From: Balneolales bacterium
Lineage (GTDB): Bacteria; Bacteroidota; Rhodothermia; Balneolales; Natronogracilivirgulaceae
Assembly: GCA_007127665.1 (NCBI GenBank)
Contig: SKYY01000184.1
Coordinates: forward strand, 1 to 6,581
Reading direction: 5' to 3'
DNA length: 6,581 nt
In this document: positions 1 through 5,974 of the stretch, one piece after another
How positions within the stretch are numbered: the first letter of the stretch is position 1
Layout of the letters: each line of letters begins with the position of its first letter
Made by a program: the position numbers and the translations under genes
Notes under the pieces: model-generated
The model's database searches: none
Seen by the model: only the letters and a program-made list of their open reading frames with translations
What the model was told of the DNA's origin: nothing

Positions 1-435
1 ATTGATGAACAGGATCTGGAGGATGCGGTCCGCGATCTGATCAACGTCGGTCTTGACAAGATCGAAGGTTATATCCCGGTTGCGGAGTACGAAAAATGGC
101 TGGCTGACAACAACGCCGCCGTTGCCATACCGCACCTCGATTTCGAGAAGGCCGGTGACAAGCTGCTGAGCGGCGATGTGCACGTGCTGGATGTGCGGAA
201 GGCTTCGGAGTTCTCCGAGGGACACATTGACGGTGCCCGGAACATTCCGCATACCCGGCTGCTTGAGCGGATCGACGAAGTGGATCCCAAAGGCAAAACC
301 GTCTATGTACACTGTTCTGCCGGTGGCCGCTCTGCCGTAGCTGCCGCGCTGGTTCAGCGTTTCGGCCACGATGTTGCCTATGTGGACGGTGAGTTCGGTC
401 CCTGGTTCAACAAGAAAGAAGAAGTCGCCGGCTGA
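1..435 (+). CDS. MBL-fold/rhodanese hydrolase, C-terminal part (5' end outside window)
   Basis: Only the last 144 codons are present, and no start codon is needed because the frame is open from base 1. Residues about 1-35 resemble the tail of a first, degenerate rhodanese-like domain (Val-Gly-Leu-Asp-Lys-Ile-Glu-Gly-Tyr). This segment precedes the final domain in two-part metallo-beta-lactamase/rhodanese proteins such as CstB-like persulfide dioxygenases. Residues about 45-137 form a complete rhodanese domain, with LDVR at 63-66, GHIDGA at 74-79 and the active-site loop CSAGGRS at 105-111. Cys105 is the expected persulfide-carrying nucleophile. Rhodaneses move sulfane sulfur between carriers, and the fused enzymes usually oxidise or process glutathione or other persulfides in the cytoplasm. 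The rhodanese call is firm. The upstream metallo-beta-lactamase domain is inferred from the linker only; a stand-alone multi-rhodanese sulfurtransferase is the alternative. A terminator follows 20 bases after the stop codon. Confidence 0.8.
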   Translation: MDEQDLEDAVRDLINVGLDKIEGYIPVAEYEKWLADNNAAVAIPHLDFEKAGDKLLSGDVHVLDVRKASEFSEGHIDGARNIPHTRLLERIDEVDPKGKTVYVHCSAGGRSAVAAALVQRFGHDVAYVDGEFGPWFNKKEEVAG

Positions 436-455
436 TTTCGGTGGCGCTGGAAATG

Positions 456-490
456 AAAGGGCTCCGGACTCATCCTCCGGAGCCCTTTTT
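456..490 (+). terminator. Rho-independent terminator after the rhodanese gene
   Basis: A perfect 10-bp stem, GGGCTCCGGA (459-468) with TCCGGAGCCC (476-485), encloses a 7-base loop and is followed by five Ts (486-490). Three As just before the stem can pair with the first Ts. This is a textbook intrinsic terminator and implies that the SulP gene downstream has its own promoter. Confidence 0.93.
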
Positions 491-493
491 GTA

Positions 494-655
494 CCGGTTA
501 AACAATCCGCAAATACACTTAAATACACCGTAATACACCGTTCAAATAATCTCCCGTTAAACTTTTTATCCCGGGCAAAGAATCATCCAATGCTCTTTCC
601 CGGTTAGATAATCTTCCATTAGACTTTCTATCCTGCGCAAATAGTCTTCCAACAC
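494..655. repeat. Degenerate direct repeats in the gap before the SulP gene
   Basis: Two direct copies, 546-590 and 608-652 (62 bases apart), match at 36 of 45 positions; most differences are transitions. The motif CCGGTTARAYAATC recurs as 494-507 (CCGGTTAAACAATC), 538-551 (CCGTTCAAATAATC) and 600-613 (CCGGTTAGATAATC). Between them, 511-540 is three tandem decamers: AAATACACTT, AAATACACCG and TAATACACCG. No open frame of useful length crosses the region. It is either an old decayed duplication or a cluster of protein-binding sites upstream of the transporter. I could not assign a known repeat family or a convincing promoter; TATAAA at 665-670 lacks a matching -35 box. Confidence 0.6.
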
Positions 656-689
656 ACCCTTTTTTATAAACCAACAGAATTTTCAAGTT

Positions 690-2384
690 TTGAAACGTTT
701 TTTCCCCATACTGACATGGCTTCCCGGCTATCATTCCGGGATGTTCCGGGGTGATCTTGCCGCCGGCCTCACCGTTGGGGTCATGCTCATCCCCCAGGCC
801 ATGGCCTATGCCCTGATTGCAGGCATGCCACCGGTCTACGGGCTTTATGCGGCGCTGGTTCCGCTGCTGCTGTATGGCGTACTTGGCACCTCGCGTCAGC
901 TTGGGGTGGGACCTGTTGCCGTGGTTTCGCTTCTTGTAGTTGCCGGAGTGGCCGATCTGGCCGAGCCCGGAAGCACCGAATACGTGCAATTGGCCATACT
1001 GCTGGCCTTTATGGTCGGGGTGATCCAGCTGCTGATGGGACTGCTTCGCATGGGTTTCCTGGTGAATTTTCTTTCCCATCCAGTCATTACGGGATTCACC
1101 GCGGCAACGGCCCTGATCATTGCCTTCAGCCAGCTGCATCATCTGCTGGGCGTATCCATAGAAAGCTCAAAACATATCCACACGGTCTTGCTTCAGCTGT
1201 TTGAGAATCGGGGGGAGATCCATTCCGGAACGGCTCTGCTTGGTTTTGGTGCTGTTGCACTCATCTACGCCATCAGGAAATGGCAGCCGCGCATACCCGG
1301 TGCGCTGGTCGTGGTGGTGATCGGAATCGTGCTGGTGGCGGTAACGGGGTGGGATCAGCGTGGCATCCGGATTATTGGGGAGGTGCCCTCCGGGCTTCCT
1401 GCATTTGCGTTGCCCATGTTTGATATCGATGCCGTTTATAAGTTGCTGCCCATGGCTTTTGCCATCTCGCTGGTCGGGTTCATGGAATCCATTGCGGTGG
1501 CCAAATCCATCCACGCCCGGCACCGTGATTACAAGCTTGACGCCAATCAGGAACTGGTGGCCCTCGGATCGGCCAACCTGGGCGGTTCGCTGTTCCAGGC
1601 CTTTCCGGTCACCGGCGGGTTTTCCCGTTCGGCCGTCAACGATCAGGCCGGGGCCAAATCGGGCATGGCCAGCATCATCAGCGCCCTGATGATCGGCCTG
1701 ACCCTGCTTTTCCTGACGCCACTGTTTTATTATCTGCCCAATGCCGTGCTTGGCGCGATCATCATTACGGCGGTGATCGGCCTTATAGATACAAAGGAGA
1801 TCCGGTTTTTGTGGAATACCCAGAAAGAGGACTTTGCCATGATGGCCATCACCTTCCTGGTGACGCTGCTGCTGGGCATCGAGGAGGGAATCCTCACCGG
1901 TGTTGTGGCTTCGCTGGGCGTGGTGATCTACCACAGCAGCAAACCGCACGTGGCACCGCTCGGGCAGCTGCCCGGGACCCGCGTGTACCGCAATTTGAAC
2001 CGGTTTGAGGAAGCCGGTGATCGGAAGGATGTGCTGGTTATCCGCTATGACGCGCCCCTTTTCTACGCCAACGCCGAACATTTCAAGGAAACGGCGGAGT
2101 CGTTCATCGCACAAAAAGGTCCGGGGCTCAAACTGGTGGTGCTGGACGCATCCGGCATGAACTCGATCGATACCACGGGTATACACGCGCTGGCATCACT
2201 GGAAAATGAGCTGCGGAACAAAGGCATCCAGCTGCGCATGTCCGCAGTGCACGGACCGGTGCGCGACCTGCTTGAAAGGAGCAGGTACTACAAGTCCGAA
2301 GATGAGGAGAGGCTTTCCCACATGGAAGTTCATGATGCCGTAGAGGCCTTTGACCGCGGCGGCCAAGACACTCAGTCTGGTTAA
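690..2384 (+). CDS. SulP-family inorganic anion transporter with C-terminal STAS domain
   Basis: This 564-residue inner-membrane protein has the size and order of a complete SulP/SLC26 transporter. Residues about 20-415 are the multi-helix transport domain. It contains the SulP signature LIPQAMAYALIAGMPPVYG around 33-51 and the conserved loop FPVTGGFSRSAVNDQAGA at 305-322. Residues about 445-555 form a cytoplasmic STAS domain, with VVLDASGMNSIDTTGIHAL near 483-501. Members move sulfate, bicarbonate or dicarboxylates, usually as proton or sodium symporters or as exchangers; the substrate cannot be read from sequence. The TTG at 690 is taken as the start because relatives begin with the same MKRFFPILTWLPGY-like residues; the next ATG, at 741, would remove them. 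No Shine-Dalgarno is visible. It follows a terminated rhodanese gene and precedes an ArsR regulator on the same strand, which fits sulfate or sulfite handling but does not prove it. Confidence 0.95.
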   Translation: MKRFFPILTWLPGYHSGMFRGDLAAGLTVGVMLIPQAMAYALIAGMPPVYGLYAALVPLLLYGVLGTSRQLGVGPVAVVSLLVVAGVADLAEPGSTEYVQLAILLAFMVGVIQLLMGLLRMGFLVNFLSHPVITGFTAATALIIAFSQLHHLLGVSIESSKHIHTVLLQLFENRGEIHSGTALLGFGAVALIYAIRKWQPRIPGALVVVVIGIVLVAVTGWDQRGIRIIGEVPSGLPAFALPMFDIDAVYKLLPMAFAISLVGFMESIAVAKSIHARHRDYKLDANQELVALGSANLGGSLFQAFPVTGGFSRSAVNDQAGAKSGMASIISALMIGLTLLFLTPLFYYLPNAVLGAIIITAVIGLIDTKEIRFLWNTQKEDFAMMAITFLVTLLLGIEEGILTGVVASLGVVIYHSSKPHVAPLGQLPGTRVYRNLNRFEEAGDRKDVLVIRYDAPLFYANAEHFKETAESFIAQKGPGLKLVVLDASGMNSIDTTGIHALASLENELRNKGIQLRMSAVHGPVRDLLERSRYYKSEDEERLSHMEVHDAVEAFDRGGQDTQSG

Positions 2385-2408
2385 AATGGTGGAAACCTTT
2401 CTTAAGGA

Positions 2409-2422
2409 TGTGACAGGTCACA
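2409..2422. promoter_or_regulatory. CRP/FNR-like palindrome between the SulP and arsR-type genes
   Basis: TGTGAC-AG-GTCACA is a perfect inverted repeat of two 6-base arms. The half-sites are those of the CRP family, but the gap between TGTGA and TCACA is 4 bases, the FNR-type spacing, rather than the 6 of classical CRP sites. It starts 25 bases after the SulP stop and lies about 80 bases upstream of the proposed promoter for the next gene. As a hairpin it would be too tight and has no T-run, so a protein-binding site is more likely than a terminator. The binding protein is unknown. Confidence 0.35.
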
Positions 2423-2477
2423 GAGGCCGGGCATCCTTGGTGCAGGCAATGGCACGCAAAGAGTTGCAAAAATACGA

Positions 2478-2517
2478 TTTTGAATCCAACATAAATATCT
2501 ATATATTTCGTATATAG
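2478..2517 (+). promoter_or_regulatory. Probable promoter and overlapping operator of the ArsR-type gene
   Basis: TTTTG (2478-2482) followed 19 bases later by TATATTTC (2502-2509) fits the Bacteroidota pattern of a TTG-containing -33 box and TAnnTTTG -7 box with one mismatch. Read as a sigma70 promoter, it is TTGAAT (2480-2485), 16 bases, TATATT (2502-2507). A 7-bp inverted repeat, CTATATA (2499-2505) and TATATAG (2511-2517) around TTTCG, covers the -7/-10 box. AT-rich palindromes overlapping the promoter are typical ArsR-family operators, so negative autoregulation is likely. The surrounding 2490-2540 is strongly AT-rich. Confidence 0.5.
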
Positions 2518-2558
2518 TATATGTATATAACTTTATATCTAATTCCTGGTACGAATCG

Positions 2559-2858
2559 ATGCTTGATTTGAACACTGGTGTGCACAAGCTGGAGCGTTGC
2601 GCTTCGGTGCTTAAGGCGATTGCACACCCCATCCGAATAGCCATCATTGAACTGCTGGAACAGCATGAAAAGCTCTCGGTGTCGGAGATCCATGAACAGC
2701 TCAACCTGGAGCAGGCCGTCGCCTCGCACCATCTGGGCATCCTGAAAAACAAGGGCGTGCTGGTATCCTACCGGGATGGCAAAAACATGCTTTACGAACT
2801 CAAACACCGTCAGATCACACAGATTATCGAGATCATGGAGCGCTGCAGCACGGTCTGA
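2559..2858 (+). CDS. ArsR/SmtB-family winged-helix transcriptional regulator
   Basis: This 99-residue protein is the usual length for a single-domain ArsR dimer. KAIAHPIRIAIIELL (19-33) is the conserved second-helix region. VSEIHEQLNLEQAVASHHLG (41-60) is the helix-turn-helix with the recognition helix around 51-62. LVSYRDGKNMLYEL (68-81) is the beta wing. The ELCVCDL-type arsenic site is absent (KLSVSEI at the equivalent place), and I do not see a DxHx10HxxE zinc site in the last helix. The only cysteines are Cys14 in the first helix and Cys96 near the C-terminus, in helices that pack together in ArsR dimers. A thiol-based or persulfide sensor is therefore possible, though the positions do not match the BigR/SqrR pair as I know it. 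It probably represses its own promoter and perhaps neighbouring sulfur genes. The ATG at 2559 is the only sensible start. Confidence 0.88.
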   Translation: MLDLNTGVHKLERCASVLKAIAHPIRIAIIELLEQHEKLSVSEIHEQLNLEQAVASHHLGILKNKGVLVSYRDGKNMLYELKHRQITQIIEIMERCSTV

Positions 2859-2880
2859 CCCGGCCTGGTGGCCTGGTGCT

Positions 2881-2993
2881 GAACGGCAACCCAAACGCTG
2901 AACGGCAACCCAAACGCTTTACAGCAACCCAAAGGCTGAACGGCAACCCAAAGGCTTTACAGCAACCCAAAGGCTTTACAGAACCCAAACGCG
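2881..2993. repeat. Six tandem 19-bp repeats between the ArsR gene and rarA
   Basis: Units start at 2881, 2900, 2919, 2938, 2957 and 2976. Units 1 and 2 are identical: GAACGGCAACCCAAACGCT. Unit 4 is GAACGGCAACCCAAAGGCT. Units 3 and 5 are TTACAGCAACCCAAAGGCT. Unit 6 is TTACAGAACCCAAACGCG and is one base short. AACCCAAA is invariant and the first hexamer exists in two versions, GAACGG and TTACAG. There are no spacers, so this is not CRISPR. The block follows the ArsR stop by 22 bases and ends 5 bases before the rarA ATG. It is open in the rarA frame from a GTG at 2876, so it may be a minisatellite leader or a coded extension. The near identity of units indicates recent slippage or duplication. 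Confidence 0.95.
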
Positions 2994-2998
2994 TTATA

Positions 2999-4390
2999 AT
3001 GAACGGCAGGGATCTCTTTGATGATTCGCAACCTGAAGGTACAGGCGGCGCGTCCCGCTCGCAGCCACTCGCCACGCGCATGCGTCCTGTTTCCGTGGAG
3101 GAATTTGCCGGACAGAAGCACCTGGTGGGTGAAGGCAAGCTGCTGCGCCGCATGATCGAAAGCGGCCGTATCGGTTCCATGATCTTTTACGGTCCGCCCA
3201 GCAGCGGCAAAACCACGCTGGCCCATGTCATTTCCCGCGAGATCGATGCCGATTTTGTGATCCTCAACGCGGTGCTGGACGGTGTCAAGGAGTTCCGCGA
3301 CGTGGTGCGCCAGGCCGGTGAACAGCGCAAGCTCTACCATAAAAAGACCATCCTGTTCGTCGACGAGATCCACCGATGGAACAAGGCGCAGCAGGACGCG
3401 TTGCTGCCGCACATCGAATCCGGGCTCATCACCCTCATCGGGGCCACCACACTCAATCCCTTCTACTCCCTCGTGGGACCGCTCCTTTCCCGGTGCCAGC
3501 TCTTCGAACTTCATCCCTTCGATGCCGATGACATCCGCCTGCTGCTCAAACGTGCCCTTCTGGACTCGGAGCGCGGACTCGGATCCTACACTGTCACGGT
3601 GACCGACGAGGCCGTAGACTACTTCACGGAGTATTCCGGTGGTGACATCCGTCATGCGCTCAATGCGCTGGAGATGGCGGTGCTTACCAGTCCGGAGAAC
3701 GAAGAGGGGCTTCGCCGGGTGGATGTGGACGTTGCCCGGGAATCCATCCAGAAAAGATATCTGCGTTATGACCGCACCGGCGACGAACATTATCACTACG
3801 CCTCGGCCATGATCAAGTCTTTGCGCGGATCGGATCCCGATGCCTCGTTGTACTGGCTCACGGCGATGCTGGAAGGCGGGGAGGATCCCCATTTCGTTTT
3901 CCGCCGCCTGCTGATTTTTGCTTCGGAGGATGTGGGCCTGGCCGATCCGCATGCGCTTGCCGTGGTCAACAGCGCTCACGAGGCCTTCGAGAAATGCGGT
4001 ATGCCCGAGGGGTTCTATTTCCTGTCCCATGCCTGCCTGCACCTGGCTCTGGCGCCGAAAAGCAACAGTACAGGCGCCATCTTCGCAGTAGCCCGGGAGC
4101 ATCGGGAACAGGGCACGAAGCCGGTTCCCGATCATCTGCGGGACAAAACCGCCAATTCCAAAAAAGCCCGTTATCTGGATACGGACAATGCCTCGGACGA
4201 CTATAAATATCCGCATGACTATCCGGAACACTGGGTGGAACAGCAGTACCTTCCGGACCGGCTGAAGTCGGCGCAATGGTACAAACCCGGCGACCAGGGA
4301 CTGGAAGCGAAACGCTGGCAGCGCCTGTACCGCATCCGTGAGGGAAGCACCGGTGCAGATCGTATGCAGAAGAAACCGGCGAAGCGATGA
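2999..4390 (+). CDS. rarA: Replication-associated recombination protein A (RarA/MgsA/WRNIP1 AAA+ ATPase)
   Basis: The 463-residue product has the full RarA layout. The N-terminal [21 protein letters not shown] (about 24-44) is the family opening. Walker A is GPPSSGKT (65-72) and Walker B is [20 protein letters not shown] (118-137). Sensor 1 with the arginine-finger region is [18 protein letters not shown] (148-165), and the sensor 2 region is [12 protein letters not shown] (214-225). The C-terminal tetramerisation part ends in [19 protein letters not shown] (402-420). RarA acts in the cytoplasm at stalled forks, binding single-strand-DNA-binding protein and DNA ends. RDLFDDSQ near the start may be a clamp- or partner-binding peptide. 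Walker A reads SS where GT is usual, and sensor 1 reads TLN where TEN is usual. The ATG at 2999 gives the standard family N-terminus; an in-frame GTG at 2876 would add 41 residues encoded by the tandem repeats. No Shine-Dalgarno is seen. It may be co-transcribed with the ArsR gene, since no terminator separates them. Confidence 0.95.
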   Translation: MNGRDLFDDSQPEGTGGASRSQPLATRMRPVSVEEFAGQKHLVGEGKLLRRMIESGRIGSMIFYGPPSSGKTTLAHVISREIDADFVILNAVLDGVKEFRDVVRQAGEQRKLYHKKTILFVDEIHRWNKAQQDALLPHIESGLITLIGATTLNPFYSLVGPLLSRCQLFELHPFDADDIRLLLKRALLDSERGLGSYTVTVTDEAVDYFTEYSGGDIRHALNALEMAVLTSPENEEGLRRVDVDVARESIQKRYLRYDRTGDEHYHYASAMIKSLRGSDPDASLYWLTAMLEGGEDPHFVFRRLLIFASEDVGLADPHALAVVNSAHEAFEKCGMPEGFYFLSHACLHLALAPKSNSTGAIFAVAREHREQGTKPVPDHLRDKTANSKKARYLDTDNASDDYKYPHDYPEHWVEQQYLPDRLKSAQWYKPGDQGLEAKRWQRLYRIREGSTGADRMQKKPAKR

Positions 4391-4469
4391 AAAGCTCCGG
4401 GAACGAAGCAACCTGATGTTTAAGGGGGGAAGAGACGGAAAAGCTGCTATTGGAATAAATGTCCGGACT

Positions 4470-4513
4470 AAAAAGTGAAGACGCCACTCTGCTTTTAGAC
4501 AGAATGGCGTCTT
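4470..4513 (-). terminator. Intrinsic terminator of amt, between convergent genes
   Basis: AAGACGCCACTCTG (4478-4491) pairs with CAGAATGGCGTCTT (4500-4513) over 14 positions with one C/A mismatch and an 8-base loop. Five As at 4470-4474 give a T-run on the minus strand three bases past the stem, about 76 bases beyond the amt stop. On the plus strand the stem is followed by GGCACATGTCCC with no T-run, so it should work mainly for amt. A small palindrome, GTCCGGAC (4461-4468), lies just outside. Confidence 0.8.
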
Positions 4514-4588
4514 GGCACATGTCCCTGATTTACTACTCTATATTGCCTTTGTGAAGGATTTTATGCGTCTGAAAGTTTGGAGCCAGTG

Positions 4589-5974
4589 TTATTTTGCCTC
4601 GGAACCGGCCGCAGAGACGGTAGGATCGATCATGGCAAAATTCGGATAGGCGCCAACTCCATGTTCCGAGAGATCGAGGCCGCGTTTTTCGTATTCCACT
4701 GAGACACGAACGCCCATGATTGCCTTTATGGCTGCGAAAACACCGAGCGAGAAGAGGAATGTGGTCCCGAAAATGGCCAGTATTCCCAGAAGCTGTACGC
4801 CTATGGTCGCAGCCGGTGAGAAGATGGCCACGGCAAGCGTACCCCAGATGCCGCAAACACCGTGAACGGAAATGGCGCCAACGGGATCGTCGATTTTAAA
4901 TGCATCGAACATGAGGATCGCTCCCACTACGATGGCACCAGCGATACCGCCCACCAGGGCCGCCGACAGCGGTGAAATCACGTCAGCTCCGGCGGTTATG
5001 CCGACCAGTCCGGCCAGAATGCCGTTAAGTGCCATGGAAGCATCCAGCTTTTTCAGTGCAACACGAGCGGTGAGCATGGCGGCAAGGGCGCCGGCAGAAG
5101 CCGCGATGGCGGTTGTTACGAACACATAAGAGACGGCTGCCGGATCGGCACTGAGCACCGAGCCGCCGTTAAAGCCGAACCAGCCGAACCAGAGCAGGAA
5201 AACCCCAACGGTGGCCAGCGGAACACTGTGTCCGGGGATGGTGCTGACTTTGCCGTTGACATACTTGCCAAGACGGGGGCCGAGGATGATCACGCAGGCC
5301 AGTCCAGCAGCCCCGCCAACGCCATGCACGAGTGTGGAACCGGCAAAATCATAGAACCCGAGCTGGTCGAGCCAACCGCCACCCCAGACCCAGCTGCCGG
5401 TGACGGGATAGCAAAAGGCCAGGAGCAGTGCACCAAAGATCATGAACGCCGAAAGCTTTACGCGCCCGGTCACACAACCGGAAACAATGGTCGCTGCTGT
5501 AGCGGCAAACATGGCCTGAAAGATGAAATCACTGTAAATGGTCATCTGCTCCCCATATGCCGGTGTGAGCATGCCTACAGGATCCGCGGCATCAAATCCG
5601 ATTCCCAATCCACCCAGGCCAAGAAATCCATTGAAATCACCCGGATACATGAGCTGAAAACCGATGACCCCATAGGTGAGGATCCCGGCAGTCAGGATAA
5701 AAACATTCTTGTAAATCACATTGATGGAGTTTTTGCCCTGCGTGAACCCGCTTTCGACCGTTGCAAATCCAAGATGCATGATGAAAACCATGGCGGCAGC
5801 AAGAAGAATCCAGAGATTGTCGATTACGAAAGCGGCATAGGCTTCGGATGAGCGAAACGCCTCCATGCTTTCATACGCCGTCTCCGCTGCGAATGACAAA
5901 GCAGGTATGCAAAGAAGCAGAAGAAGCGTCAAGCCTGGAAAACCGGCCCGAATCGGTAACATTCGTGATTTCAT
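4589..5974 (-). CDS. amt: Ammonium transporter, Amt/Mep/Rh family
   Basis: This 461-residue inner-membrane channel takes up ammonium. A signal peptide (basic start, then LTLLLLLCIPALSF at 15-28, likely cut after Ala29) precedes about eleven membrane helices, as in other Amt proteins with a cleaved leader. By alignment from memory with E. coli AmtB, the pore residues are present: the Phe gate in FQAMF (152-156), Trp197 in VWGGG, Asp209 in DFAG, the twin histidines His217 (LVHGVGG) and His371 (SVHGVCG), and Phe268/Ser272 in FNGGS. The C-terminal tail keeps GLDLSEHGVGAYPNF (432-446), the element that couples subunits and docks PII proteins. No glnK neighbour lies in the window; its partner PII would be elsewhere. 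Start at Met1 or Met5 (MKSRM) cannot be separated, and no Shine-Dalgarno is present. It converges on rarA and diverges from the oxidoreductase gene. Confidence 0.96.
   Translation of the reverse strand: MKSRMLPIRAGFPGLTLLLLLCIPALSFAAETAYESMEAFRSSEAYAAFVIDNLWILLAAAMVFIMHLGFATVESGFTQGKNSINVIYKNVFILTAGILTYGVIGFQLMYPGDFNGFLGLGGLGIGFDAADPVGMLTPAYGEQMTIYSDFIFQAMFAATAATIVSGCVTGRVKLSAFMIFGALLLAFCYPVTGSWVWGGGWLDQLGFYDFAGSTLVHGVGGAAGLACVIILGPRLGKYVNGKVSTIPGHSVPLATVGVFLLWFGWFGFNGGSVLSADPAAVSYVFVTTAIAASAGALAAMLTARVALKKLDASMALNGILAGLVGITAGADVISPLSAALVGGIAGAIVVGAILMFDAFKIDDPVGAISVHGVCGIWGTLAVAIFSPAATIGVQLLGILAIFGTTFLFSLGVFAAIKAIMGVRVSVEYEKRGLDLSEHGVGAYPNFAMIDPTVSAAGSEAK

Noticed and set aside
1167..2186. 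Minus-strand open frame of 339 codons within the SulP gene
   Set aside because: It lies wholly inside a clear transporter gene, and its His/Gln/Asp-rich product is typical of a shadow frame.
2386..2517. Small open frame of 43 codons starting one base after the SulP stop
   Set aside because: Its 3' third is the AT-rich promoter/operator of the next gene and its stop lies inside the palindrome. There is no known family, so chance is more likely, though the tight spacing to SulP is worth remembering.
2859..2880. Terminator after the ArsR gene (GGCC-TGGT-GGCC)
   Set aside because: A 4-bp stem without a T-run would not terminate; it looks like a short direct repeat of GGCCTGGT.
2881..2993. CRISPR array
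   Set aside because: Repeats are directly adjacent with no unique spacers, and no cas gene is present.
2995..3000. Perfect TATAAT just before the rarA ATG, with TTTACA at 2975-2980
   Set aside because: The spacer is only 14 bases and transcription would begin inside rarA, after its start codon. It is probably chance.
2957..4411. Open frame of 484 codons on the minus strand across rarA
   Set aside because: It is the mirror of rarA: every AAA+ motif is on the plus strand, and the antisense peptide shows no recognisable family. Long antisense frames are common in GC-rich genes.
5228..5851. Plus-strand open frame of 207 codons within amt
   Set aside because: It is contained in a well-supported minus-strand amt gene, has no domain resemblance and no ribosome-binding signal.
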